This document shows, in pieces, positions 52,665 through 62,652 of a stretch of DNA of 64,000 bases. How positions within the stretch are numbered: position 1 is the stretch's first letter; every line of letters begins with the position of its first letter. Position numbers and translations under genes: made by a program. The notes beneath the pieces were generated by a model. The model was not told the origin of the DNA. It made no database searches and saw nothing but the letters and a program-made list of their open reading frames with translations. Source of the stretch: Ligilactobacillus pabuli (GTDB taxonomy: Bacteria > Bacillota > Bacilli > Lactobacillales > Lactobacillaceae); NCBI RefSeq assembly GCF_022836475.1, contig NZ_BQXH01000012.1, positions 20,684 through 84,683 of the forward strand, written 5' to 3'.

Positions 52665-54024
52665 TTTCTTCCTCCATCATCTCTTGATAAACGTCCCACG
52701 AACTCTTATCCAGATAGCTGTCTAAAGCAAATTCTGCCAAAATCGGTCTAATTAACTCTCTGGCCTCGTATTTATTATTAGCATACTCAGCAAATTCATG
52801 GAAACGAGGAATTTCACGTTTAACTAGGCTCTTCGCCATTCCTTCATCCATCTCATTTTTATCTGGAATTACAATAAAATCATAGACTTCAGCTTGCTTT
52901 TTCCCTGGACTTTTCCGCAAAATTCTTCCACGTCGCTGAATAAACTGCCGGGGATTAGTTGTACTTGCTAAAAAGAACGCCACTCTAGTAGCGGGAACAT
53001 CAACCCCTTCGTCCAAACATTTCATTGCAGTTAGGGTTTGAATCTTACCTCGTGAAAAATCTTGTAACATTTTTTCTCGATTAGGGTAGGAAACTTCAGC
53101 TTTAAATTCACTAACAGAAACTCCCTCTAAGGCAACATCATAAGTAAACTTATTGATATCACCCGGCGCACAATACACCAAGCTATGATCAGGATTTTGA
53201 CTTTTGAAGATTTGCAAGAACTTCGCTTCTTTTGCATCTGCTTTTTCGATAATTCTAGACCGCTTAATCAGTAAGTTTTGTAAATCTTCATCAACTGAGC
53301 TGCCTTTATTTTTCTGTTTTAACACCATCAGCTTACCAATCTTCTCGCTCAATTTAATATATCTAGTTGTTTCATCAATTGACAGCTTAACTGGTACTGG
53401 ATGATACGAATATTCCGTTAAAAAGCCTTGGTTAATTGCTTCTTCTAACGAAAACGAGAAAATTTCCTTGTCAAATAGTCGATAAATTTTAGCAGTTCCT
53501 TTTTCATCCCACCATCGTTTGGGTGTAGCCGAAAGTCCTAAGCGCGCATTAAAGTTACTAAACAAAGCTGGATTAGAATTTTTTGAGCCCAGATAATGGC
53601 ATTCATCCGCTAGCAGAAAAGAATTGTCATGCTCTGCTCTCTTTAAAATTTTTGCAAATTGTGATTTTTTACCGCCAGTTGAACGGTATGAACCAATAAT
53701 AACTAATCTCTTTCTAAAGCCATGCTGATATTCCCAAATCATTCGGCTAAGCTTCGCATTCCATTTATCCTTACCATACGCAACTTCGACATCAACCACA
53801 ATTCCATTTTCCAAGAGGTTTTCTTTCCATTGTGTAATTAAATGAATGAATGGTACTAGAATGACTAATAGCTGCTTTCCATGATCTGCATAATATTCCT
53901 GTGCACAGGCGATACTGGTATATGTTTTACCTGTACCTGTTGCCATATCAAAAATACCTCGGTAGTGATTTTTCTGAAAAGCATTCACCGCTTGTTTTTG
54001 ATAGCCTCTAAGTTCAACCGCCAT
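52645..54024 (-). CDS. SF2 DEAD/DEAH-type helicase, phosphorothioation-restriction-like
   Basis: A 459-residue SF2 helicase: LRGYQKQAVNAF Q motif, Walker A MATGTGKT (27-34), ADECHY (DECH box, about 140), SATPKR (about 168), and QFIQRRGRILRKSPGK motif VI (about 370). Size and motifs resemble the family of helicases annotated as DNA phosphorothioation system restriction enzyme, which usually accompany dnd genes. It overlaps the giant gene stop by one base (TAATG). It likely translocates on DNA as the motor of this system. No nuclease motif is visible, so cleavage, if any, must come from a partner. Confidence 0.8.
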   Translation of the reverse strand: MAVELRGYQKQAVNAFQKNHYRGIFDMATGTGKTYTSIACAQEYYADHGKQLLVILVPFIHLITQWKENLLENGIVVDVEVAYGKDKWNAKLSRMIWEYQHGFRKRLVIIGSYRSTGGKKSQFAKILKRAEHDNSFLLADECHYLGSKNSNPALFSNFNARLGLSATPKRWWDEKGTAKIYRLFDKEIFSFSLEEAINQGFLTEYSYHPVPVKLSIDETTRYIKLSEKIGKLMVLKQKNKGSSVDEDLQNLLIKRSRIIEKADAKEAKFLQIFKSQNPDHSLVYCAPGDINKFTYDVALEGVSVSEFKAEVSYPNREKMLQDFSRGKIQTLTAMKCLDEGVDVPATRVAFFLASTTNPRQFIQRRGRILRKSPGKKQAEVYDFIVIPDKNEMDEGMAKSLVKREIPRFHEFAEYANNKYEARELIRPILAEFALDSYLDKSSWDVYQEMMEEENEQFTS

Positions 54025-57000
54025 TAAATCACATCCTTCAAATGTAAGACATGGTCTCTATCTACATCAAAGACGTTTTTCACAATATAATCTGGTAACT
54101 TGTTATTGTTATCAGTATAAATATGTTTACGGTCTAAAAAGCGGCCAACTTTATCTCTAGTTAATGAATCATGATAGTTTGTTTTAACCTCATATTGAAC
54201 CAAATCTAGCAAATTACGCCATGGTTTATTAATTGAGCACATAATGTAATTATTTTGGGTAACTGCTTTAGAAGTTGCGTAAATATACTCCCAATTCAAG
54301 TTCTTATATTCCGGAATTTGATCAACATAAAATGCTAACAGTTTGGGACTCCAATCCATCCGATTTTTTAATTCGGGCAACTTATTAGGATTAATTATTA
54401 TTTGCCCCATGACAGCATAGCCATCTTGATTAACAAAGCTAGCTAGATAATCCTTAACTTGTTCTAACTCACTCATAGAAAGCTGTAATGAATGTGTTGA
54501 AACAAATTCCCCTGGTCTAAACTCAAAGAAAGCAGCATTGTTAGCCAATTTTTTAATTAACTTCTTACCATCATCAAACCCGATGTCTTTTGCGAACTCT
54601 GTTAAGTTCTTATTAGTGATCTTTTTGTCCTCAAAATGATCACTAATAATTGTCTCTAAACTAGGATTTTGATCTACATATAAGATTGGGTAATCTCCCC
54701 TCAAATAATACTGATCTGCCCCGTCCTTCAACAGGCTAGTAAACAAGTCACGCTTCTGCAAATAGGTTGTACTTGGTAATTTGTCAAACAGGTCTGCCCT
54801 TGTCATAATCTTCCGATAGATTGGTTCAACGAAGAAATATCCTGCGTGCAGCTTGTTCTGTTCTTCAGTTTGCTCATTCAAAAATTCAACCAGTTCAGGT
54901 GCTAAATTTGATCTTCTCCGTATTTGCTGTGGCTCAGGTTTGCTAATTGAGTCTTTGTTAGTCAACGTCCGCACTGGTTCGACTGCTACATTCTTATCAA
55001 AGCCAAGATCTGCTTGGCATATCTGATAAACCTTCCAATTTACTTTACGGTATCCTTGATCATAAAGGTCACTAATTGTTTTTTGAATAAGCTGTTTTTT
55101 CTCCGGACTTAAACTAGGATCTGTTAACAATCGATTTAAATTAAAGCCGCTAATATCTGACAACCAAACTACATTAACTCGGGCAAAAGCATTGATAATT
55201 TCCTGATCACTAAAGACCTTGAAAATCTCTGGATCATCTGAATTTTGTTCCACTATGGTAGTTACTTTTGCAGGTTCATTACTGTTTGAATCTATCAGGC
55301 TGCCTTTAGAAACTCGCTTACATGCTTCATAAACTTCTTGACTAATATTTTCGTATCCATCTTCATAAAGCTCAATTAGTTTATTCTGGATCCTGTTCTT
55401 ATCTTTATCACCTAACCCTGGCGAAGATAAAACATGATATAAAGCTTCTTGGTCGATTTCAGAAATCCAAATTGCATTTGCTTCTGCAAAAACATCATCG
55501 ATTTTAGACCCTAAGACTTTCAAAATCGTCGGATCATCATCTTTTAGTTCCCGATGAATGAAGATATTTTTCTGTTCGGTTTCCTCGTCCATTTTTTTAG
55601 CTTCCTGATGAGGCTGTTTAATCTCAGCAACCTTATCTTTTTCTGACAGAAAATTATCTACCATACCTACTGTTCTGATATCTTTTTGCTTGGTCCGTGT
55701 ACCACCACAAAATTCATATACTTCACGTGAAATCCACTTAGAATTCTTTTCATAACAAGAACAAACTGCTTTCTCAATCAATTGTCGTTGATATAAATGA
55801 CATTCTGGCATATTAAATATTCTAGCCAATTTTCCAGTAGCCAATTGTGAAAAATATACAATTCCGTTCTGTCCAAGCAATTCAACTGTCGTTGGAGATT
55901 TTTGGATTATCTCAGATATTCGTGGACCTTTGTCTACCTCTTCCATCTTCGCTTTTACTTCATTCATCTTTGCGTTGTTTTTATGAGTTGTCACATTTCC
56001 ATACTTACAGAATTCATATGCCTCCTCAGACACAAACGAAGATCCTTTTTGATAATACTCAATGACAATTTCCTTAATCGCTCTTTGCCGATATGGATAA
56101 AATTCTGGTAACTTAAAGAGTTTAATCAATTTTTTCTGAGTTAACTGCGACAAGTATTTAATTCCATTCCGCCTTAGCACTGCATTAGTACTTGGTGATT
56201 TCGACATTAACTTTGCCAACGAAACATCCTCAGGTGTTTTCTTCTCGGCTTTCTTTTCAGACACTTGAGTCTTAACTTCATTTTGAACTACGTTAACGAA
56301 ATCAATACTTTCCGAGTTGTTTTTACGTTCTTCAACCGGCTTTTGTTGATTCTGAGATTCATCTTGATCCGTAACGTTTTTATCATTAACTATCGGATCT
56401 ATCTTAATATCAACATTAGCTACATCTTTATGTGATTCTTGCTCTTTTACCACTTTTTGTTCTGTGTCTATAGATTTTCCACCACAGAATTCATACGTTT
56501 GCATCGAAATCCACGCTGAACCTGCTTCATAACAAGCACGAATGGTTTCTTTAATTTGTCTCTCTACATCAGACGAACAGAATGGATCATTAAAGACATA
56601 TCCCAATCTTTCTTTGGTAACTTTTGTCAGATCTTCGATACCTTTTAGCTTTAACAATTCTAATGCTGTACGATCAGTTATCAAGTCTGTCATTGGGATT
56701 GGTTTAGTTAATTTATATTCTTGGCGAACAATTTTTTGAATTTTATTTTTATCAACTTTAAATATTTCCATTTTGTCATTATTCTTCGAAGAAATATTAT
56801 CTTTTACACTTGGAACTATTTTGACATCACTTGAATTATCTACTATAGATTTATTCTTGTCCTGATCTTTAACTATTGTTTCTTCATCATCATTTTGATC
56901 AGTATTATTAGTTTCTGAAGTGAATCCACCACAGAGCTCATAAGCTTCTCGCGTGATTAAATCAAGACCTTCTTCATAATAATCACGTACAACTTCTTTA

Positions 57001-59726
57001 ATTATTTCTTCACGACTTAGAGAACATTCAGCTAATTCAAATACTTTAATTAAGTTTTGCTTAGTTAGTTGTGATAAATACTCAATTCCATTATGCTTTA
57101 ACATTGCATTCGTATCTTGCGAGGTTAACATGATACTCGATAACAAAACATCTTCTACATGTTTTTTTTGATCAAAAACAAGATCACTTATCTTTTCAGA
57201 GACATTATCCTTCAAAAAACTATTACTATTTTTAGTGTTTTCGTTCTTTTCGAAATAACTATCCGTTAGCGCAGTTCCTCCACAAAATTCATAGTCTTCT
57301 TGTGAGACCACTGTATACCCTTTTTCATAATAATCACAGACAATTTCCTTAATCATTTTTTCCCGATATGGATAACATTCGGATAATTCAAAGATTCTAG
57401 TCAAATTCGACTTAGTTAATTGCGACAAGTAATTAACGCCATTTCTTTTAAGTAATGCACTAGTACTTGGTGAAGAAAACATAATAGAAACGAGTACAAC
57501 ATCCTTAGATATTTTTGTACTAAACGTTCTTTCAGTTGATTGAACGCTCGAACCTAATCCGGGCAAACTATTCTTCTCAGAATCATCACCATTTTTTGAT
57601 GCGCTATTACTACCGTCTGCTGCATAGCGCGCGACATCTGCATTCAAATTTTTGCTAGATTGTTTTGTTTCACTATTACTTGATAAGACTCTTGAAACTT
57701 TCTCACGGCTATCTTCTATCACTGAAGACTGCTCTTTGAAGTTTCCATCTTTATTATTAACTTCACCACTATCTAGCTCAGGTGTCTGATTGTTATTTTC
57801 TCTCGTCATCTGCTGACTATTACTTACAACTAGTTTTTTATTAGAATCTTTATTCTCCTTTTTTACTATAGCGGCCTTTTCTTTAGCTTGACCAACAAGG
57901 TTAGCTACCAAAGAAGTCCCTCCACAAAATTCATAAGTTGCTCGTGAAATTAACTTAGAGCCAGCCTCGTAACAAGCGCGAACTGTCTGTTTAATTAACT
58001 GCTCATTATCATAACCACATAGTGAATTACTAAAGAGTTTATTTAAACTAGAGATACTAACTTGAGACAATTTAGTGATTCTATAAAAACGTAATAATGT
58101 AGTGGTTCTTGCATCTGAAATTAATTTAGTTAGCTTGATATCTTCTCTGGTACCCAATCCGCTTTCTAAAATAGTTTTTTTAATCTTGATTTTTAACATA
58201 TTCTCTCTTGATAAATTTTTTTCGGTATCATCTTTATCACTTATAAAGTCAGTAGTTGCAGTAATATCGTTATGGTGTTCTTGCACCTCTGACTCTGCTG
58301 TTTCCTGAGGTTTCTCTTCATTTACATTCAGCTGGTCTTGAACATTTCGACAGTAATCATATGTTTCTTGCGTAACCAAAGAGTTTCCCTTTTCAAAACA
58401 CTCACAAATTATTTTCTTTACATTTTCCTGTCTCATCAAGATAAATCCCGGCTTTTGAAATAAATCATCTAAGCTATGCGGATTTACTTGCGATAAATAC
58501 AAAAAATCATTTTGTTTCAGTAATGTGACTAACCCTGATTCAGAAATTAATCCAGGCAAATAAACGTCCTCTGACTGATGTTTTAATTCTGCAACTTCAG
58601 AAGAAACTTTCTGGTCTACAGTTCGTTTATGCTCATTTGTACTCTCTAAAGAAATCTGCTTCATTTTCTTCAATTCAATTGTTTTATCATTCAAACACTT
58701 TTGATTAAACTCAGCAGTTATTACATCATATCCGGTCACATAAAGAAAATTAACTTGAGTATCAAATGAAATTCTAGCTTTCCCATGAAAAGACAATTCG
58801 TCAAAGAACTGATGAATCTTAAAATTATTTAGCTCTGATAACAAATCAATCTTCGCCTTTTTTAACAGTGGAAAACTGGCTTCATTTTTAAATAAAACGG
58901 AAATATACCCATCTTTTTTATCATCACTAGAACTGACTTTTTCTGTTTCTGTTTTCTTTGTCTCAATTACGTTTTCCTGGATATCGGCTTTACAAAAATC
59001 ATAAGCATCCTTGGGGACTACTTCATATCCTTGTGTATAATAATCACACACTACCTGTTTGATAAATTTTTCTCTCGCCGGAGTATTCAAGCTATGTTTA
59101 AAAATTCTGTTTAAATTACCAACCTTTAACTGGCTTAAGAAAAAAACACCATTTTTCTTCAAAAGACTGATGATTGTTTCATCTGAAATCAGCATTGATA
59201 ATCTAACATCATGCTTGATAATTTTTCTCTTAGCCGTTGTAGTAACCTCAGAAACTTCAAATCCATGGCTTGTAAAAGAACGTTTCAAATCATCAAAATT
59301 ATAATCAAATGGAAAGAGCTCGCTAAACTGCTCAATAATAATTCCATCGAAAAAAGTATCGTCTTGGACGTCCAAACCATTCAATGTCATTTGGATACTA
59401 TTTGGAAAAATAATATTCTCAAATTTTTTAGATTTTTCATTAGCCGAAATAATATGATAGGGAGGTTCGCTTACTCGAATAAATATTTTATTGTTTTTCT
59501 GAGTATGGACTTTAATTCCCCGTAATCCAAACTCCTTGATTAATTTTTTATAAGTGGCCGGCTCAAGTTTATATATTTTCCTAACAAAATCTAAATCAAA
59601 AATATATTTACCATCATTTTCTTTGATATCCTCACTATTCATTACTGAAAATAAGGTTCTCATCGCTTGACTATGGTATCTTTTCGGATTAACCGGACAT
59701 TCTACATAATCATTTTTTAAATTCAT
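54024..59726 (-). CDS. Giant modular protein with about 11 repeats of an unrecognised 75-residue module
   Basis: A 1900-residue protein. Residues 1-160 look winged-helix-like (LDFVRKIYKLEPATYKKLIKEFG). About 11 modules follow, ending near residues 245, 342, 458, 600, 816, 932, 1081, 1238, 1341, 1470 and 1573; the consensus is SxxTxxLLKRNGIxYLSQLTKxNLxRIF, an IKExVxxYYExGxxxVSREAYEFCGG end, and every module has one Cys near its end. Modules are joined by 15-120-residue Ser/Asn/Lys/Glu-rich linkers. Residues about 1600-1900 form a helical C-terminal domain. The LLxxNGIxxLSQL part recalls helix-hairpin-helix or RNA polymerase alpha-CTD folds that bind DNA; this is inference. First gene of the operon; AAAAGGAC precedes ATG. 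Function unknown, perhaps target recognition. Confidence 0.8.
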   Translation of the reverse strand: MNLKNDYVECPVNPKRYHSQAMRTLFSVMNSEDIKENDGKYIFDLDFVRKIYKLEPATYKKLIKEFGLRGIKVHTQKNNKIFIRVSEPPYHIISANEKSKKFENIIFPNSIQMTLNGLDVQDDTFFDGIIIEQFSELFPFDYNFDDLKRSFTSHGFEVSEVTTTAKRKIIKHDVRLSMLISDETIISLLKKNGVFFLSQLKVGNLNRIFKHSLNTPAREKFIKQVVCDYYTQGYEVVPKDAYDFCKADIQENVIETKKTETEKVSSSDDKKDGYISVLFKNEASFPLLKKAKIDLLSELNNFKIHQFFDELSFHGKARISFDTQVNFLYVTGYDVITAEFNQKCLNDKTIELKKMKQISLESTNEHKRTVDQKVSSEVAELKHQSEDVYLPGLISESGLVTLLKQNDFLYLSQVNPHSLDDLFQKPGFILMRQENVKKIICECFEKGNSLVTQETYDYCRNVQDQLNVNEEKPQETAESEVQEHHNDITATTDFISDKDDTEKNLSRENMLKIKIKKTILESGLGTREDIKLTKLISDARTTTLLRFYRITKLSQVSISSLNKLFSNSLCGYDNEQLIKQTVRACYEAGSKLISRATYEFCGGTSLVANLVGQAKEKAAIVKKENKDSNKKLVVSNSQQMTRENNNQTPELDSGEVNNKDGNFKEQSSVIEDSREKVSRVLSSNSETKQSSKNLNADVARYAADGSNSASKNGDDSEKNSLPGLGSSVQSTERTFSTKISKDVVLVSIMFSSPSTSALLKRNGVNYLSQLTKSNLTRIFELSECYPYREKMIKEIVCDYYEKGYTVVSQEDYEFCGGTALTDSYFEKNENTKNSNSFLKDNVSEKISDLVFDQKKHVEDVLLSSIMLTSQDTNAMLKHNGIEYLSQLTKQNLIKVFELAECSLSREEIIKEVVRDYYEEGLDLITREAYELCGGFTSETNNTDQNDDEETIVKDQDKNKSIVDNSSDVKIVPSVKDNISSKNNDKMEIFKVDKNKIQKIVRQEYKLTKPIPMTDLITDRTALELLKLKGIEDLTKVTKERLGYVFNDPFCSSDVERQIKETIRACYEAGSAWISMQTYEFCGGKSIDTEQKVVKEQESHKDVANVDIKIDPIVNDKNVTDQDESQNQQKPVEERKNNSESIDFVNVVQNEVKTQVSEKKAEKKTPEDVSLAKLMSKSPSTNAVLRRNGIKYLSQLTQKKLIKLFKLPEFYPYRQRAIKEIVIEYYQKGSSFVSEEAYEFCKYGNVTTHKNNAKMNEVKAKMEEVDKGPRISEIIQKSPTTVELLGQNGIVYFSQLATGKLARIFNMPECHLYQRQLIEKAVCSCYEKNSKWISREVYEFCGGTRTKQKDIRTVGMVDNFLSEKDKVAEIKQPHQEAKKMDEETEQKNIFIHRELKDDDPTILKVLGSKIDDVFAEANAIWISEIDQEALYHVLSSPGLGDKDKNRIQNKLIELYEDGYENISQEVYEACKRVSKGSLIDSNSNEPAKVTTIVEQNSDDPEIFKVFSDQEIINAFARVNVVWLSDISGFNLNRLLTDPSLSPEKKQLIQKTISDLYDQGYRKVNWKVYQICQADLGFDKNVAVEPVRTLTNKDSISKPEPQQIRRRSNLAPELVEFLNEQTEEQNKLHAGYFFVEPIYRKIMTRADLFDKLPSTTYLQKRDLFTSLLKDGADQYYLRGDYPILYVDQNPSLETIISDHFEDKKITNKNLTEFAKDIGFDDGKKLIKKLANNAAFFEFRPGEFVSTHSLQLSMSELEQVKDYLASFVNQDGYAVMGQIIINPNKLPELKNRMDWSPKLLAFYVDQIPEYKNLNWEYIYATSKAVTQNNYIMCSINKPWRNLLDLVQYEVKTNYHDSLTRDKVGRFLDRKHIYTDNNNKLPDYIVKNVFDVDRDHVLHLKDVI

Positions 59727-60051
59727 TGTCGTCCTTTTTCCTCAATTTACTTTCTGACTGTTTTTTTCAATTAATATTGTTTACACATACCTAAATTATA
59801 CTATTTGATCAATTTAGATTCATCTTATTTCACCTAAATATTTCAAAAAAATAATTAGTTTGGCTAGATACAAATGATAATTTTATGATTATAAAAATTT
59901 TTCTTTAGAATTAATTATAGTTTCCAAAACATAAATGTTATCGTTTACATTTGATGTACAACTTAGTTCTAAAAATATGTAAAATAAAAAGAGTTCAGAA
60001 AATCATTTTACGATTTTCCAAACTCTTTTTTAGTCTAACTAATATTACTTC
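59727..60051. other. AT-rich gap upstream of the giant gene
   Basis: Very AT-rich. On the minus strand a perfect -10 TATAAT (59795-59800) has a weak -35 (ATGAAT) 17 bp upstream and an adjacent palindrome TTGATCAA, so the operon promoter probably lies here. Except for the terminator at 59985-60032 I see nothing else. Confidence 0.45.
59985..60032 (-). terminator. Intrinsic terminator of the flavoprotein gene at 60052
   Basis: AAAAAGAGTT..GAAAATC-ATTTTAC-GATTTTC..AACTCTTTTTT: long stem with runs of A and T on both sides, so possibly bidirectional. Confidence 0.9.
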
Positions 60052-61509
60052 TTATAGTGCTGCTAATGCATTCTTTGCTGAGTTTCTGCCTGAGTAATAA
60101 GCATAGCCAACACAAGTCCCTGGCATATTTGGTCCATATGTGTCGCCTGCTAAACCAGCAGCATCATTACCAGCTGCGTACAAGCCAGGAATTGGGGTAC
60201 CCTTTTGATCAAGGACTTCATTCTTAGTTGAAACTCGTAAGCCGCCCATCGTACAGAATGAACCAACACTTAATTTGAAACCATAAAATGGTCCTTGAGC
60301 AACTTTAACCAGATAATCTGAGTCTTTTCCAAAGTCTTGGTCATCCTTCTTGTCACAATATTCATTATAGGTTGAAATTGTGTCTTGGAATTTATCTGTT
60401 GGTACACCCATCTTTTCGGCCAATTCTTCAATTGAATCAGCTTTAAAAATAAATGGCTTGTTGGCAGCTACTGCAGCATCTAATTCATCTTGCAGTTTAA
60501 CTAACTTCTCGCCTCTTCTGACATAGACACCTAAGCCCATGAAGTTTCCTTCTTGCGCCATCCGATCAATGACACCTTGATCCAAAATACTATAAACTTT
60601 ATTTTGTGTGTACAAGGCATTACCGGCAAGTGAGAAATTGTAAATAACTGCTTCATTTACAAACCGCTCACCATTTTCATTAACCCACAAAAGTGGTTGT
60701 TGTCCAGCAGCAGTTGCCAAATGTGAATCAATATATTTAAAAGCAGGCTCATCAGGATCACCAATGTAACCGCCAAATAACATTGCCATTCCTGTCCCAT
60801 ACTTAGCAGCACCTTGGTCCCAAGCTAAACGTAGTCCATCGCCAGTTCCCTTACCAGAGCTGACTGGTACCAAACGTGAAGTATCGTAGGCCGTTAATTC
60901 TTGCATCATTTCTGGGTTATCTAGGTAGCCGCCAGTTGCTAAAACAACAGCGCCAGCTGTAATTTCTTGCTCTTCTTGTGAAACCTGGTCTTGAATGGTA
61001 ACTCCATTAATTTTCCCACTGTCATCAGCTAATAACTTAATCGCTGAGGTAGAGGTCAACAATTCGACACCAGCTTTTTTGGCTTGTGGTAACAGTGCCT
61101 GATGGATCACAGCGTCGCCCATGCCTTCATAAATGTGCCAAGTTGCTTCACCATCACCCATTGCCTGAACGCCTTCGTATTTAACACCCTGGTCTTTGAG
61201 CCATTCTACGGTTTCAGGACTATCATCGATATATTTTCGCCAAATTCTTGAGTCAGCTTTATATTTAGAATATTCAACTTCTTCTTGTAAAACTTCAGTT
61301 CCTGAAACATTAATTCCTTGCTGTTTTTGCAAATATGAATCAATTGCGAAAAGGCCTTCAGTATAATTAGTGCTTCCACCAGTATTACGCCCTTTTTCTA
61401 GCAGTAACACTGAAGCATTTCTTTGTGCCGCTTCTAAGGCTGCAGAGGTCCCCGCTGCACCAGTTCCAACAACAACAAGATCGTACTGTTTCTTACTTGC
61501 TAATGACAT
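60052..61509 (-). CDS. FAD-dependent fumarate-reductase-like flavoprotein (no FMN domain)
   Basis: A 485-residue FAD_binding_2 protein: VVVGTGAAGTSAALEAAQRNASVLLLEKG (about 12-40), ATGGYLDNPEM (about 182), and GLYAAGNDAAGLAGDTYG (about 447-464) closing the flavin site. It has the fold of fumarate, urocanate and related enoate reductases but lacks the C-terminal FMN-binding domain of the paralogue at 26911. There is no signal peptide. TTTGGAGGAATTATT precedes ATG. It is divergent from a LysR gene that probably regulates it in response to its substrate, a classic arrangement. The substrate is unknown. Confidence 0.85.
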   Translation of the reverse strand: MSLASKKQYDLVVVGTGAAGTSAALEAAQRNASVLLLEKGRNTGGSTNYTEGLFAIDSYLQKQQGINVSGTEVLQEEVEYSKYKADSRIWRKYIDDSPETVEWLKDQGVKYEGVQAMGDGEATWHIYEGMGDAVIHQALLPQAKKAGVELLTSTSAIKLLADDSGKINGVTIQDQVSQEEQEITAGAVVLATGGYLDNPEMMQELTAYDTSRLVPVSSGKGTGDGLRLAWDQGAAKYGTGMAMLFGGYIGDPDEPAFKYIDSHLATAAGQQPLLWVNENGERFVNEAVIYNFSLAGNALYTQNKVYSILDQGVIDRMAQEGNFMGLGVYVRRGEKLVKLQDELDAAVAANKPFIFKADSIEELAEKMGVPTDKFQDTISTYNEYCDKKDDQDFGKDSDYLVKVAQGPFYGFKLSVGSFCTMGGLRVSTKNEVLDQKGTPIPGLYAAGNDAAGLAGDTYGPNMPGTCVGYAYYSGRNSAKNALAAL

Positions 61510-61731
61510 AATAATTCCTCCAAAGTTTTTTTAGTCAAATCAATCAATTATTCTAGCCCATTCAGATACAAAGTTAATAATTGAACAATTGACAATGAAA
61601 GAAAGTTCTTAATATAATAATATATAGCTAAGAACATCTTTAAGTAAATCATATACTTTGTGAATAAATTACAACACAGTTAATTATTACGAGAGACGAA
61701 CTTTTAGTTCGGGTAAGCAGGAGGATTCCAG
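61510..61731. promoter_or_regulatory. Divergent promoter region with leader hairpin
   Basis: This 222-bp gap lies between the flavoprotein gene and its LysR regulator and should hold both promoters and the LysR site. A perfect hairpin CGAAC-TTTTA-GTTCG (61697-61711) lies 20 nt before the LysR start, just ahead of its GCAGGAGGA ribosome site. I could not settle a T-N11-A operator. Confidence 0.45.
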
Positions 61732-62652
61732 ATGAATGTCGATCAATTAAAAATATTTCTACAAGTTGTCCAATATGGTAGTTTTGAACAAGCTGCCAAA
61801 AAGAACTTCCTTTCTCAAAGGGCTGTTTCTAAGCAAATGTCACAACTAGAAAGTGAACTGGGCACTAATTTATTTGAACGTGGTAAAAATAAGATCTATC
61901 TATCTCCACAAGGTTCGATTTTCCTCCCCTCTGCCCAAGATATAGTCAATAATCTAGCCAATGTCATTTCTGATTTAAAAAAATTTGATAATGAACAGTG
62001 TCAGACAATTCAAGTTGGTTGCTTTTCTCCATTTGAAGGACAAATTGTTCAAAACTCGCTCTATCAGTTAACTCAGGTTGAACCGAATGCGTCAATTACT
62101 ATCCATGAACAAAGTAATGAGCACTTAGCTCAAAGCGTTTCAAATGGTAGTTTAGACATTGCATTTTCAATCAGTTACGGTCGCCCCTGCGTTGCTAAAA
62201 ACTCAGAATTAACTTCTTTAAAGATTTACCATAATCAAATGTTAATGGGTGTTAGTCAACAAAACAAAAATAGTTCGGTCGCTCATTTATCTCTAGATAT
62301 GTTAAGAGATTTGCCTATTCTTTACTTTAGCTTAGAAAATTCAAAATTTTTACAAGAAAGTTTTCATGCCAGCCTTTCAGATCAACTAAACCTAAAAAAT
62401 GTTCACCGGGTAACCAGCATCGAACAAATGCACATGCTGGTAGCACTTAATCAAGCAATGGCCTTTTATCCTGCCGGCTTAATCAGTGCTCAGGAAATGG
62501 CTGAAGACAAATACGTTAACTATATTCCTTTTGACGATCACAATGATCAGAGCTATGACATTGTAGTCTTATTTAAAGCACAGAATAAAAATCTGCTGCT
62601 CCAGAAGTTATTAGATATTCTCAAAAAAGGAGTCCATTCACTCGAAATTTAA
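61732..62652 (+). CDS. LysR-family transcriptional regulator
   Basis: A 306-residue regulator. The N-terminal winged helix-turn-helix has MNVDQLKIFLQVVQYGSFEQAAKKNFLSQRAVSKQMSQLESELG, with FERGKNK after it; the effector domain (about 90-300) is the type 2 periplasmic-binding fold. The start follows GCAGGAGGATTCCAG. It is divergent from the flavoprotein gene, and LysR proteins typically activate such a neighbour when bound to its substrate. Members often repress their own gene. Confidence 0.92.
   Translation: MNVDQLKIFLQVVQYGSFEQAAKKNFLSQRAVSKQMSQLESELGTNLFERGKNKIYLSPQGSIFLPSAQDIVNNLANVISDLKKFDNEQCQTIQVGCFSPFEGQIVQNSLYQLTQVEPNASITIHEQSNEHLAQSVSNGSLDIAFSISYGRPCVAKNSELTSLKIYHNQMLMGVSQQNKNSSVAHLSLDMLRDLPILYFSLENSKFLQESFHASLSDQLNLKNVHRVTSIEQMHMLVALNQAMAFYPAGLISAQEMAEDKYVNYIPFDDHNDQSYDIVVLFKAQNKNLLLQKLLDILKKGVHSLEI

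Noticed and set aside
50013..54024. Full Dnd phosphorothioation system
   Set aside because: Only a DndD-like ATPase and a restriction-type helicase are seen; the cysteine desulfurase, DndB and DndC are absent, and the DndE resemblance of the 152-residue protein is too weak.
45400..59750. Integrative element with attachment sites
   Set aside because: No integrase, excisionase or flanking direct repeats were visible; the DnaD-like gene alone is not enough.
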